From Metapseudomonas otitidis (GTDB lineage Bacteria; Pseudomonadota; Gammaproteobacteria; Pseudomonadales; Pseudomonadaceae): a stretch of DNA of 64,000 bases. Under the pieces are notes generated by a model. The model was not told the DNA's origin. It saw only the letters and a list, made by a program, of their open reading frames with translations, and did no database searches. Location: the NCBI RefSeq assembly GCF_900111835.1, contig NZ_FOJP01000008.1, forward strand, positions 124,001 through 188,000, read 5' to 3'. Shown piece by piece: positions 51,285-59,686 of the stretch; positions within the stretch are counted from its first letter, which is position 1; the number at the start of each line of letters is the position of its first letter. Both the position numbers and the translations under genes were made by a program.

Positions 51285-51497
51285 GCGCACCTCTAAAAAC
51301 TACCTGCGTTGTCATCGCGGCGTTAAAAACAGCCTCGTGCGCGAGTCCGATCAAAGTGCTCATTTACCGCACTTAAACTGCGCTTTTTCGCCTGTTTGAC
51401 GCGCTGGTGCGCGCCCTTCGGGCCAGCCTTCGGCTGTTACTCCCGTTGGTCGTTGCGCCTTGCGCTGACTGCCTCGCCTACATTTTTAGCGGCGCGC
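51285..51497 (+). mobile_element. palindromic MITE-like element, longer copy
   Basis: The ends GCGCACCTCTAAAAAC and (complement) GCGCGCCGCTAAAAAT match at 13 of 16. The first 44 bases from ACCTCTAAAAAC are identical to the element at 60961, as is a 21-base stretch near 51376. Copy length is 213 bp because about 65 extra bases lie after CGCCTGTTT. No convincing target duplication beyond CGA. Confidence 0.6.
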
Positions 51498-51524
51498 CGA
51501 GCGGCCCGTGCCTGACGACGGATA

Positions 51525-52017
51525 TTAGGAGCCGCTGCGGGGGATGGCGTCTTGTTCCTCAGTGCCGGGGTTCTTGTCCAGGTTTGACAAGTGCCGGGCA
51601 ACGCTCTGGGACGCGGCCTGGGCGCAGGCCGCGTCGATGGCCTCGGAGGCGCCGGAGACACCGATGGCGCCGATCACCCTGCTGTCATGCAAGAACGGCT
51701 CGCCACCGCCGAACAGCGCCAGGTTCGGCTGCAGGGGCAGGCCCTGGCGCACACCGGGGGAGCAGGCGGCCAGGCGCTGGTCCCAGGCGCTGGTGGCGAC
51801 GCCGAAGCCGGCGGCGGTGATGGCCTTGTGCAGGGCGATGTCGCGGCTGGGCTGGGGGGCGCCGTCCATGTGGGCGGTGTGGATCGGCAGGCCGGAGGCA
51901 TCCACCACGGCGATGCTGACGCGCGCCATGCTGTTCGGCGGCCTCCAGGGTGGCGTGCAGGGCCCGCATGGCGAGGGCGAGGCCGAGGTGGGTCTGCTGG
52001 TACAGCGGGGCGGGCAT
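51525..52017 (-). pseudogene. HbpS/GlcG-family heme-binding-type gene with a frameshift
   Basis: The family amino terminus (ALAMRALHATLEAAEQHG) begins at an ATG at 52017 with GGAG upstream, but the body (VSIAVVDASGLPIHTAHMDGAP onward, to FLHDSRVIGAIGVSGAS) lies in another frame. The switch falls in the GCGCGC tract at 51921-51926; two missing bases there would restore HGARVSIAVVD. A 134-residue product could start at the ATG at 51929, lacking the first helix. It may be a decayed gene, a phase-variable tract or a sequence error. Confidence 0.65.
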
Positions 52018-52209
52018 GGCGGCGACTCCGGGCTGGGCGGTGCCCGATCATGAATAGGTTAACGAGTGGCGGCAATGCCTGGTCGTGCAGCCGGGCAGGG
52101 CGGCAGGCAGGGACAAGCGTCCGTGGCAGGCAGCGACATGACGGGCACCCCGTGCCCCGGCCTAATGGCGCGTCCCGGTGCATCGCCGGTTGCCGCAAGG
52201 AGTCGCGCA

Positions 52210-53268
52210 ATGAGAGTGCTGGCCGGCCTGTTGCTGGTGTGGGCCCTGGATGCCCGCGCCGACGAGGTGCTGCGGGTGCTGAACTGGAAGAACTACATCG
52301 AGCCCCAGGTGCTCGAGGCCTTCCAGCAGTCGACCGGTATCCGCGTCGACTACCGCACCATGACGGCAGCCGAAGAGCTGGATGCCGCCCTGGCCACCGG
52401 CGAGGCGTTCGACGTGGTGGTGCCGTCGCATTTCCAGCTCGCCCGGCTGCTCCGCGAGAAGCGCCTGCAGCCCCTGGATACCAGCGCCCTGAGCCATTAC
52501 CGCCAGGTCGACCCGGGCCTGCTGGCGATGCTCGCGGGCATCGACGGCGCCAATCGCTACGCCGTGCCCTACCTCTGGGGCTCGGTGGGGCTGGTGATCA
52601 ACCCGGGGCCGGCCGAAGCGGCCTACGGCGGCGCCCTGCCCAACAGCTGGAGCCTGCTGTTCGACGAGCACCAGGCCGCCCGCCTGGCCACCTGTGGCAT
52701 CGCCCTGCTGGACGCCCCGGAAGAGACGGCCTCGCTCTGGTTCAACTACCGCGGCCGCAGCCTCGCCCTGCAAGGCCCCCGGCAGATCGAGCGAGGCCTG
52801 CAGGCGTTTCCCGGCATCGCCCGGCAGGCCCGCTACCTGGACAACGAGGCCTACATCGCCGCCCTGGCGGAAGGCCGGCTGTGCCTGGCAATGGGCTGGG
52901 TGGGGCACGCCCTCACCGCATCGGCCCGCAACCCGGCGTTGCAGTACCGCATTCCCGACGAGGGCGCGATGGTCTTCATCGACAGCCTGGCCATCCCCGC
53001 CAACGCCCAGCGGCCCGACCTGGCGCTGCGCTTCATCGACTTCCTGCTAGAGCCCCGCAACGCCCTGGCCGATGCGCGCGCCAGCCAGTTCTACTCGCCG
53101 CTGCCGGCGGATTCCGCCGAGCAGGCCGAACTGGCCCGCGAACGCCCGATGCAGGTGCTCAAGGCCGAGGAGCGGCGCCGCCTCTACCTGCTCGAACGGC
53201 TGACGGCCGAGCAGAAGGCCGCCCTCGATAAGGTCTGGGCCCAGGTCAAGGCCGCCCGCGCGCCGTGA
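52210..53268 (+). CDS. periplasmic polyamine-type ABC substrate-binding protein (PotF-like)
   Basis: A 352-residue binding protein with a short signal peptide (cut near ARA). VLNWKNYIEPQVLEAF is the hallmark start of PotD/PotF proteins, and YAVPYLWGSVGLVINP the usual hinge. The ATG at 52210 has AAGGAG seven bases upstream. No permease or ATPase gene is next to it, so it would use a transporter encoded elsewhere or act as a sensor. It may bind spermidine, putrescine or another amine. Confidence 0.87.
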   Translation: MRVLAGLLLVWALDARADEVLRVLNWKNYIEPQVLEAFQQSTGIRVDYRTMTAAEELDAALATGEAFDVVVPSHFQLARLLREKRLQPLDTSALSHYRQVDPGLLAMLAGIDGANRYAVPYLWGSVGLVINPGPAEAAYGGALPNSWSLLFDEHQAARLATCGIALLDAPEETASLWFNYRGRSLALQGPRQIERGLQAFPGIARQARYLDNEAYIAALAEGRLCLAMGWVGHALTASARNPALQYRIPDEGAMVFIDSLAIPANAQRPDLALRFIDFLLEPRNALADARASQFYSPLPADSAEQAELARERPMQVLKAEERRRLYLLERLTAEQKAALDKVWAQVKAARAP

Positions 53269-53282
53269 CGCCTGAAGGCTTG

Positions 53283-53302
53283 ATCGTTAAACTGTGAACA
53301 AT
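53283..53302. promoter_or_regulatory. candidate HpaR operator
   Basis: ATCGTTAAACTGTGAACAAT is an imperfect dyad 20 bases before the hpaR start, in an AT-rich patch. Its GTTAA/GTGAAC halves fit an autoregulated MarR-type site, but pairing is partial. Confidence 0.35.
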
Positions 53303-53322
53303 TTTTCCGAACCACCAGACCC

Positions 53323-53745
53323 ATGTCCAACACCCGCACATCCCTGACCCTCAGCCTGCTCCAGGCCCGCGAAGCCGCCATGCGCTTCTTCCGTCCGCAA
53401 CTCAACCTCCACGGCCTCACCGAGCAACAGTGGCGGGTGATCCGCATCCTGCGCCAGAACGGCGAGATGGAGAGCCACCGCCTCGCGCGGCTGGCCTGCA
53501 TCCTCAAGCCGAGCATGAGTGGCGTGCTGCTGCGCCTGGAGCGCGACGGCATGGTGCGCCGACGCAAGCAGGAACAGGACCAGCGCCGCGTACTGGTCAG
53601 CCTGGCGCCCAAGGGCGAGCAGTGCTTCGAGTCCATGAGCGTGGAGATGGAGCGCAACTACCAGCGCATCCAGGAACGCCTGGGGCCGGAGAAGCTCGCC
53701 GAGCTGCTGGCCCTGCTGCAGGAGCTCAAGGGCATCCGCCCTTGA
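53323..53745 (+). CDS. hpaR: MarR-family regulator HpaR
   Basis: A 140-residue MarR-type regulator matching HpaR (LTLSLLQAREAAMRFFRP, then GLTEQQWRVIRILRQNG and KPSMSGVLLRLERDGMV). HpaR represses the hpa meta-cleavage operon for 4-hydroxyphenylacetate in enterobacteria. No hpa catabolic genes are in view, so either they start elsewhere or this copy controls other targets, such as the neighbouring binding protein. Confidence 0.88.
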   Translation: MSNTRTSLTLSLLQAREAAMRFFRPQLNLHGLTEQQWRVIRILRQNGEMESHRLARLACILKPSMSGVLLRLERDGMVRRRKQEQDQRRVLVSLAPKGEQCFESMSVEMERNYQRIQERLGPEKLAELLALLQELKGIRP

Positions 53746-53852
53746 CCCTCGGCTGACCAAAGTAGGAGCGCGACCGGTACCAAGGTAGTAATCGGCTCGC
53801 CCGGGGGTACGCCTAGCATGGGCGCATCGGAAAATCCGCTCGAGGATCGGCC

Positions 53853-53969
53853 ATGCGTGTGCTCAAGGCCCTGCTGCTGCCCCTGCTGCTGATCATCACC
53901 CTGATCGGCCTGGACCGGTTGCACGGCCCGCAGCCACCCAGCGCCCAGCCGGAGCAGGCGCGGCCATGA
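53853..53969 (+). CDS. 38-residue membrane peptide coupled to the sensor kinase
   Basis: A short frame: Met-Arg-Val-Leu-Lys, then a Leu/Ile-rich membrane helix (ALLLPLLLIITLIGL) and a Pro/Gln/Glu-rich tail. CGAGGA lies at the right distance before the ATG, and its stop overlaps the sensor kinase start as ATGA. Signal- or helix-like peptides at the head of a two-component operon may act as kinase modulators. This is inferred from position and shape only. Confidence 0.65.
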   Translation: MRVLKALLLPLLLIITLIGLDRLHGPQPPSAQPEQARP

Positions 53970-55219
53970 GCACGGCCCTGCGCATCCAGCTCTGGGTCAG
54001 CCTCTGCTTCGCCGCCGTGGCGCTGCTCTGCAGCCTGGTGCTGGTGCACCAGGGGGCCCAGTCCCTGGCCGAGGAACTGGCCACCGAGCGGGCCGCTGCC
54101 CATTACCTGCGCCAGGCTGCCGAGCAGGACCCGAACGTGCTCGACTCGGCCCTCGCCGCCGGGCTGCGGCACCTGCAGATCGTGCGCCTGCCGATGAATG
54201 CTTCGTCGCCCTTGACCCGCAGCGCCCCGAGCTGGCCCTTCCCACCGGCCGCGACGGTGGGCGACCCGCTGCCCCTGGCTGGCGGCGAACAGGCCTGGCT
54301 GCTGCTCGACCCCCGTGACGGCATCGACGAGGTACGCAACGGCGTGCTGCAACTGCTGGTGCTGTTCGCCCTGGCTCTGGCGCTCAGCCTGGCCGCCATC
54401 CGCTGGGCCCTGGCCCGCGGGCTGCAGGCGCTGGAGGAGCTGCAGCAGGCCTTCGACGCGGTGGCGGAAGGGCGCCTGGACGTACGCCTGGCGGGGCACC
54501 CGCTGGACGAGGCCCAGCGCCTGGTGGGGCACTTCAACGGCATGGTCGGCACCCTGGAGCGGGTGCGCGACGAAAACGCCGCGCTCACCCAGGCCCTGCT
54601 GGACCTGCAGGAGCACGAGCGCAAGCACTTGGCGATGGCCCTGCACGACGACATCGGCCAGTACCTGGTGGGCATCCGCGCGCAGTTGCTGCTGCTGCGC
54701 TCGCTGTCCGGCCAGGCACCGGGCACCGTCACGGTGCTGCACGACCTGGAGGGCAACTGCCAGCGCATGCAGGCCGCCTTCCGCGCGCTGGTGCGCGACC
54801 TCTACCCGACCGCCCTGGAACGCCTGGCCCTGGACGACGCCCTGCGCCTGCTCGCCGAGCAGTGGCAGCAGGCCCAGGGCATTCCCCTGCGCCTGCACCT
54901 GGGAACGTCGCTGCCGACCCTCGCGCCGGGCGAGCGCGCGCACCTCTACCGCCTGCTGCAGGAGGCGCTGACCAACGTCGCCCGGCATGCCGGCGCCAGT
55001 GCCGTGAGCGTACGCCTGGAGCGACGCGGGCAGCGGCTGTGCCTGCTGGTGGGGGACAACGGGCGGGGCGCCGAGCGTGCCCCGCAGCCCGGCATCGGGT
55101 TGCGCTCCATGTCCGAGCGCGCCCGCTGCCTCGGCGGCCGCCTGCGCCTGCGTACCCGCGCCGGCCGGGGCTGGCTGTTGCGGGTGAGCATGCCGCTGGA
55201 CGGCCTGGAGGGCCCATGA
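53966..55219 (+). CDS. sensor histidine kinase (NarX/UhpB type)
   Basis: A 417-residue membrane kinase: helices at about residues 8-28 and 126-148 flank a periplasmic loop, followed by a HAMP-like region (150-205). The phosphoacceptor is His227 in ALHDDIGQYL (HisKA_3 type), the N box is QEALTNVARHAGA and the G box GDNGRG. It overlaps the small peptide gene upstream and the regulator downstream by four bases. Its signal is unknown. Confidence 0.92.
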   Translation: MSTALRIQLWVSLCFAAVALLCSLVLVHQGAQSLAEELATERAAAHYLRQAAEQDPNVLDSALAAGLRHLQIVRLPMNASSPLTRSAPSWPFPPAATVGDPLPLAGGEQAWLLLDPRDGIDEVRNGVLQLLVLFALALALSLAAIRWALARGLQALEELQQAFDAVAEGRLDVRLAGHPLDEAQRLVGHFNGMVGTLERVRDENAALTQALLDLQEHERKHLAMALHDDIGQYLVGIRAQLLLLRSLSGQAPGTVTVLHDLEGNCQRMQAAFRALVRDLYPTALERLALDDALRLLAEQWQQAQGIPLRLHLGTSLPTLAPGERAHLYRLLQEALTNVARHAGASAVSVRLERRGQRLCLLVGDNGRGAERAPQPGIGLRSMSERARCLGGRLRLRTRAGRGWLLRVSMPLDGLEGP

Positions 55220-55851
55220 AGATTCTGTTGGTGGATGACCACTCGGTGGTGCGCCAGGGCTACGCCAGCCTGCTCCGCGCCTTGCTGCCCGAGGTGCAGG
55301 TGAGCGAGGCGGCCAGCGGCGAGCAGGCCCTGCAGGCGGTGCAGGAGAGCATTCCCCACCTGGTGGTGATGGACTTCACCCTGCCCGGCATCAGCGGGCT
55401 GGAGACCACCCGCCGCCTGCGCCAGCGCCTGCCGCAGCTGCGGGTGCTGTTCTTCAGCATGCACGACGAGTTGCCCCTGGTCCGCCAGGCGCTGGAGGCC
55501 GGTGCCTCGGGCTACCTCACCAAGAACGCCTCGCCGGAGGTGCTGATGGAGGCGGTGCGGCGCATCCTCGCCGGGCACGCCTACATCGAGCAGCCCCTGG
55601 CCACCCAGCTCGCCTGCCACCCCAGCCGGGAAGCGGGCGACCCGCGCCTTTCGGGCATGACCCAGCGCGAGCTGGAGATCTTCACCATGCTGGCGCGTGG
55701 CATGCCGGTACGGCGCATCGCCGAGCACCTGTGCATCAGCGGCAAGACGGTCTCCAACCACCTGACGATGGTGAAGAACAAGCTGCAGATCGGCTCACAG
55801 GCGGAGCTGGTGCACCTGGCGATCGATACGGGCGTGTTGAGGGTGGGGTGA
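55216..55851 (+). CDS. NarL-type response regulator
   Basis: A 211-residue response regulator. The receiver has the DD pair of LLVDDHS, phosphoacceptor Asp53 (VVMDFTLPG) and Lys of YLTKNAS. The LuxR-type DNA-binding domain starts MTQRELEIFTMLARGM and holds ISGKTVSNHLTMVKNKL. It forms a two-gene pair with the kinase. An OprD-family porin lies just downstream on the other strand and could be a target (inference). Confidence 0.93.
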   Translation: MKILLVDDHSVVRQGYASLLRALLPEVQVSEAASGEQALQAVQESIPHLVVMDFTLPGISGLETTRRLRQRLPQLRVLFFSMHDELPLVRQALEAGASGYLTKNASPEVLMEAVRRILAGHAYIEQPLATQLACHPSREAGDPRLSGMTQRELEIFTMLARGMPVRRIAEHLCISGKTVSNHLTMVKNKLQIGSQAELVHLAIDTGVLRVG

Positions 55852-55942
55852 GGGGCGCCACGGTTCGGAGGGGCTCGGCTGGTCGAGCGAGGCTGAGCTC
55901 GATGATCCGCCTGGTCCCGAGCCGGTGATTACCGGCCCATGA

Positions 55943-55972
55943 AAAACGCCGCCCGGTTCAGGGCGGCGTTTT
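55943..55972. terminator. bidirectional terminator
   Basis: AAAACGCCGCCC and GGGCGGCGTTTT form a perfect 12-bp stem around a 6-base loop, with A/T runs at both stem ends. It separates the convergent response regulator and porin genes. Confidence 0.92.
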
Positions 55973-55990
55973 CAACGCTGGCGGCTCGTC

Positions 55991-57259
55991 TTACCAGAGC
56001 GGAATGACGTAGCTGACGATCAGGCGGTTCTCGTCGATGTCGTTGCCGAAGTTGGTGGAGCGCACGGTGGCGTTGCGCCATTTCACGCCCAGGTTCTTCA
56101 GCGGGCCGTCCTGGAACACGTAGGCGATGTCGGTGTTGCGTTCCCATTCCTTGCCATCCGGCTTGCCGGCGCCCAGGTCGACGTTGTCGCCGGAGAGGTA
56201 GCGGGTCATGAAGGTCAGGCCGGGGATGCCCACGGAGGCAAAGTTGAAGTCGTAGCGGGCCTGCCAGGACTTCTCGTCCTTGTTGGCGAAGTCGCCGATC
56301 TGCACGTAGTTGACCAGGTACGGGTCGGTGCCGTTGATGTAGGCGTAGCCGGTGTCGCCGCTCATGCTCTGGTAGCCGAGGCCGAAGGCATGGCCGCCGA
56401 GGGCGTAGGTGAACATGGCGCCGAAGGCCTTGTTGTCCACGTTGCTGGTGCCTTCGTCGGTGGAGCGGGCGTAGCGGATGTCGCTCTTCAGGGACTGCTT
56501 GTCACCCAGCGGCAGCGTGTGCACCAGGGTGAAGATGTGCTGTTTGTAGAGGTCGTCGAGGTTGCCGTAGTTGTAGCCGGTGGTGAGGTTGTCGTTCCAC
56601 TTGTAGGTGGCCCCGCCGAAGTTGAACGCATCGCTGGTGGTGCCGCTGCGGAAGGTGATGCCGCGCGCGCCGCCGCTGGTGATGGTCATGTCCTCGTAGT
56701 CGGAGGAGTCGCGCTGGTTCACCTGGGTCAGGCGGCCGGCGTCGAGGGTCAGGCCGTCGATCTCCAGGGAGTTGAGGTGGCCGCCCTTGAAGGTCTGCGG
56801 CAGCAGGCGCGAGTCGTTGTACTGCACGCTGGGCAGCTTGGGCATCAGGGTGCCGACCTTGAGCACGCTCTTGGAGGCGCGCAGCTTGGCGGTCACGCCG
56901 AGTTCGCCGTATTCGTCCTGGGCGCGCTTGCTCTCGCGGTCGCGCTTGAGCAGGCCGGTGCCGCTGCGATCCGGGCTGGAGTCGAGCTTGACCCCCAGCA
57001 GGCCGATGGCGTCGACGCCGACGCCGATGGTGCCTTCGGTAAACCCGGACTCGTAGCGCAGCAGGAACCCCTGGGCCCACTCCTCGGCCTTTTTCTGGGA
57101 GGCACCCGGCTGGCGGAAGTCGCGGTTGAAGTAGAAGTTGCGCAGCTCGACGCTGGCCTTGCTGTCTTTCAGGAAGTCGGCCTGGGCGAGGCCGGGCAGG
57201 GTGAGGCCGGTGCCGAGCGCCGCCAGGGTGATGGCGGACGCGAGCGAGGTCTTGCTCAT
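55991..57259 (-). CDS. OprD-family outer-membrane porin
   Basis: A 422-residue OprD-family porin with a signal peptide ending LAQA, then ADFLKDSKASVELRNFYFNRDF, the characteristic family start. It ends IVSYVIPLW with an aromatic last residue. OprD-type porins pass one kind of small solute, often carboxylates or basic amino acids. The RDF/ADFL pattern is close to the OprE/OprQ side. The start ATG at 57259 follows an AGGAGA site. Confidence 0.93.
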   Translation of the reverse strand: MSKTSLASAITLAALGTGLTLPGLAQADFLKDSKASVELRNFYFNRDFRQPGASQKKAEEWAQGFLLRYESGFTEGTIGVGVDAIGLLGVKLDSSPDRSGTGLLKRDRESKRAQDEYGELGVTAKLRASKSVLKVGTLMPKLPSVQYNDSRLLPQTFKGGHLNSLEIDGLTLDAGRLTQVNQRDSSDYEDMTITSGGARGITFRSGTTSDAFNFGGATYKWNDNLTTGYNYGNLDDLYKQHIFTLVHTLPLGDKQSLKSDIRYARSTDEGTSNVDNKAFGAMFTYALGGHAFGLGYQSMSGDTGYAYINGTDPYLVNYVQIGDFANKDEKSWQARYDFNFASVGIPGLTFMTRYLSGDNVDLGAGKPDGKEWERNTDIAYVFQDGPLKNLGVKWRNATVRSTNFGNDIDENRLIVSYVIPLW

Positions 57260-57369
57260 TGTTCTTGTCTCCTCGTTGGGGTTGCAGGGTGGTTGGGGCC
57301 GCCCTGTTACAACGCGGAAAAATTAAGCACCCGGTAACAATTTCGTCACCTTAGACATTGGTCGTGGCG

Positions 57370-58230
57370 TCATTCCACCCACTGCGGGTAGTAGCCAATA
57401 CGGTCCTGCACGGCGGCATCGTGGGCCGGCACCACGGTCAGCGCGGGGTCGGCCTGGATCAGCTCATGCACCCGCTGGAGCTGGGCCCGCGTGCCTTCGC
57501 GGTCGTTGTCGACCATCTGCCGGCTGACCCAGAACTTCTCGTTCGGGCCGGTGAAGCCTTCCAGGCGCCAGCTGGTGTCGCCGGTGAAGAAGAAGCGCCG
57601 TCCGTCGGCCAGTGTCAGGAACGCCCCCACCGAGCCCGGCGTATGCCCGGTCAGCGGCACCAGCACCACGCTGCCGTCGCCGAACAGGTCGAGGCTCTCG
57701 TCGAAGCCCATGTAGGGCGTCGGCTCGAACTCGAAAGGCTGCCAGCGCACGCCATGGGTGAACTGGCTGGGCAGCACGGCGGGCGGGGTGGCGATGTGGC
57801 TGAAGTCGATCTCCGCCCAGGGCGCCCACACCGGCACCTCGGGGAAGTCGGCCAGGGCCGAGGCATGGTCCCAGTGCGCATGGGTGAGCAGGATGCGGTC
57901 GACGCGGATGCCGTCCCGGTCCAGCTGGTCGCGGGCGGGCGTCACCGTCTGGTACTTGAACAGCGGCTTGTCCCACCAGGGCATGTCCTGCTCGAACTGC
58001 GCGTCCACCTGGCGACCGAGGCCGGTGTCCAGCAGCAGGGTGGCGGCGTGGTGCTGGATGAGCACGGCGGTGTGGTTGACCGGGACGGTCCGGGTCCACT
58101 GGCCGCCCTCCACGGTGAAGGCGTCGAGGGTTTCCGCGCCGGAGGTCTTCACCAGGGCGAAGCGCAGGCCTTCGGCCTGGGCTAAGGCGGTGGCGAGCAG
58201 CAGGGTCAGCAGCAGGGCGAAGCGGGGCAT
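57370..58230 (-). CDS. exported metallo-beta-lactamase-fold hydrolase
   Basis: A 286-residue protein with a signal peptide (cut after AQA). The zinc motif is THAHWDHAS (HxHxDH), followed by GHTPG and FTGDTSWR, with a last His in PAHDA. The layout fits lactonase-like members such as AiiA relatives. The substrate is not known. It is a single gene before the GST gene on the same strand, with 36 bases between. Confidence 0.87.
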   Translation of the reverse strand: MPRFALLLTLLLATALAQAEGLRFALVKTSGAETLDAFTVEGGQWTRTVPVNHTAVLIQHHAATLLLDTGLGRQVDAQFEQDMPWWDKPLFKYQTVTPARDQLDRDGIRVDRILLTHAHWDHASALADFPEVPVWAPWAEIDFSHIATPPAVLPSQFTHGVRWQPFEFEPTPYMGFDESLDLFGDGSVVLVPLTGHTPGSVGAFLTLADGRRFFFTGDTSWRLEGFTGPNEKFWVSRQMVDNDREGTRAQLQRVHELIQADPALTVVPAHDAAVQDRIGYYPQWVE

Positions 58231-58265
58231 GGTGCGGCGTCCTTGGCAGGGGAGGGGGTGAGCGA

Positions 58266-58865
58266 TCAGCCCGGCAGGCGGGGCGTGTCGATGAAGCCCG
58301 GCAGGGCGCGGATGCGTGCCAGCCAGTCGCCCAGGTGGCGGTGGGGCGCCAGGTCGAGCCCGCCTTCGCCGGCCATCGCCAGGTAGGGGAAGGCCGCCAC
58401 GTCGGCCACGCTCGGGGTCTCGCCTTCGGCCAGCCAGCGGTGCTGGGCGAGGTGGGCATCCACCAGGGCCAGCACCTGCTCGCCACGGGCCTGGGCGGCG
58501 GCCAGGTCGCCGGGGCGCTTGAACAGCTTGAGCACCCGCGCCTGGGCCGGGCCGTGGTGGATCTCGTTGGCGGTGAAGCTCAGCCAGCTGGCGACCCGCG
58601 CCAGGGGCAGGGGGTCCAGCGGCAGCCAGGCGGGGGCGTAGCGGCTGGCCAGGTAGACGAGGATGGCCTGGGAATCGCCGATGGCCTGGCCGTCATCCTC
58701 CAGCAGCGGCACCTGGCCGCGCGGGTTGAGGGCGAGGAATGCCGGCTGTTTCTGCGCGCCGGCCGGCAGGTTGACGAAGACGGTCTCCGCCTCCTGGCCG
58801 ATCAGCCCGAGGAACAGGCGCACCTTGTAGCAGTTGCCGGAGAGGGGGAAGTCGTGGAGGCGCAT
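58266..58865 (-). CDS. glutathione S-transferase
   Basis: A 199-residue GST: a thioredoxin-fold start (MRLHDFPLSGNCYKVRLFL) with the cis-Pro segment GQVPLLEDDG and the glutathione-contact SQAILVYL, then an all-helical half. A Ser or Cys near residues 9-12 (SGNC) is the likely catalytic residue. It is divergent from a TetR gene with a clear palindrome between them, so it is probably repressed by that TetR. Confidence 0.9.
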   Translation of the reverse strand: MRLHDFPLSGNCYKVRLFLGLIGQEAETVFVNLPAGAQKQPAFLALNPRGQVPLLEDDGQAIGDSQAILVYLASRYAPAWLPLDPLPLARVASWLSFTANEIHHGPAQARVLKLFKRPGDLAAAQARGEQVLALVDAHLAQHRWLAEGETPSVADVAAFPYLAMAGEGGLDLAPHRHLGDWLARIRALPGFIDTPRLPG

Positions 58866-58907
58866 GGCAGGTCATCCGTGTGGTGGAGGTGGGGTGAAAA
58901 ATAATAG

Positions 58908-58921
58908 ACAGACCTGTCTGT
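58908..58921. promoter_or_regulatory. TetR-type operator between gst and tetR
   Basis: ACAGAC and GTCTGT form a perfect 6-bp dyad around CT, inside a longer imperfect palindrome with AAATAA/TTATTT flanks (about 58899-58927). It lies 43 bases upstream of the gst start and about 90 bases upstream of tetR. Confidence 0.7.
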
Positions 58922-59011
58922 TTATTTCAATCTTCTTTTCGCCACACCGCGAACCACGCGGTTTGAGCCGCTGCCGGGGGATGCGCATAATGCGCCGTCC
59001 AGGAGATTCCA

Positions 59012-59584
59012 ATGGCTTCCAGCAAACGCGACCAGCTCATCGATACCGCCCTTACGCTGTTCTACCGCGACGGGTTCCATGCCACCGGCATCGACCGCAT
59101 CCTGGCCGAATCCGGCGTGGCGAAGATGACTCTCTACAAGCACTTCAAGTCCAAGGACGAGCTGATCGAGGCCGCCCTGCAGAAGCGCATGGAAGCCCCC
59201 CGCGAGCGCATGGCCTGGGCGCTGGAGCACTTGCCGCCGCGCACGGCGATCCTGGCGGTGTTCGAGGGGCTGCACGGCCTGCTGCACGAGGCCGAGTACC
59301 ACGGCTGTGCCTTCGTCAACGCCGCCGCCGAGTTCCATGACCGCGACCACCCCATCCACCGCGTCGCCGCCTCCCACAAGGCCAACGCCGAGGCGCACTT
59401 CCGCGCGGCGCTGGAGCGCCTGGAGGTGGCCGAGCCGGCGCGCCTGGCGCGCCAGCTGCAGTACCTGCTGGAGGGGGCCATCACCATGGCGCATATCCAG
59501 GGGCCGTGTAACCAGGCGCTGGAGGCCGGCGCCGCTGCCGAGGTGCTGCTGCGCGCCGCCGGGGTGCCCGACCCGCAGGCATGA
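59012..59584 (+). CDS. TetR-family regulator
   Basis: A 190-residue TetR regulator: helix-turn-helix FHATGIDRILAESGVAKMTLYKHFKSKDEL at the start, then a ligand-binding half (HGCAFVNAAAEFHD). AGGAG precedes the ATG. It is divergent from gst around a palindromic operator, so it probably controls gst and itself, responding to an electrophile or drug (inference). Confidence 0.92.
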   Translation: MASSKRDQLIDTALTLFYRDGFHATGIDRILAESGVAKMTLYKHFKSKDELIEAALQKRMEAPRERMAWALEHLPPRTAILAVFEGLHGLLHEAEYHGCAFVNAAAEFHDRDHPIHRVAASHKANAEAHFRAALERLEVAEPARLARQLQYLLEGAITMAHIQGPCNQALEAGAAAEVLLRAAGVPDPQA

Positions 59585-59686
59585 ATGCAGCCGACCGTCC
59601 ATCGGTTACCCCTTTAATAATCCTCAAGGTTTTTCCGTAGTCGCCGTCAAAAAATTCTGTACATCCGCTCAGACGGGGCTGCCACC

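Noticed and set aside
53283-53745. Start of an hpa (4-hydroxyphenylacetate) catabolic operon
   Set aside because: Only the regulator is here. The following genes are a two-component system and a porin, not hpa enzymes.
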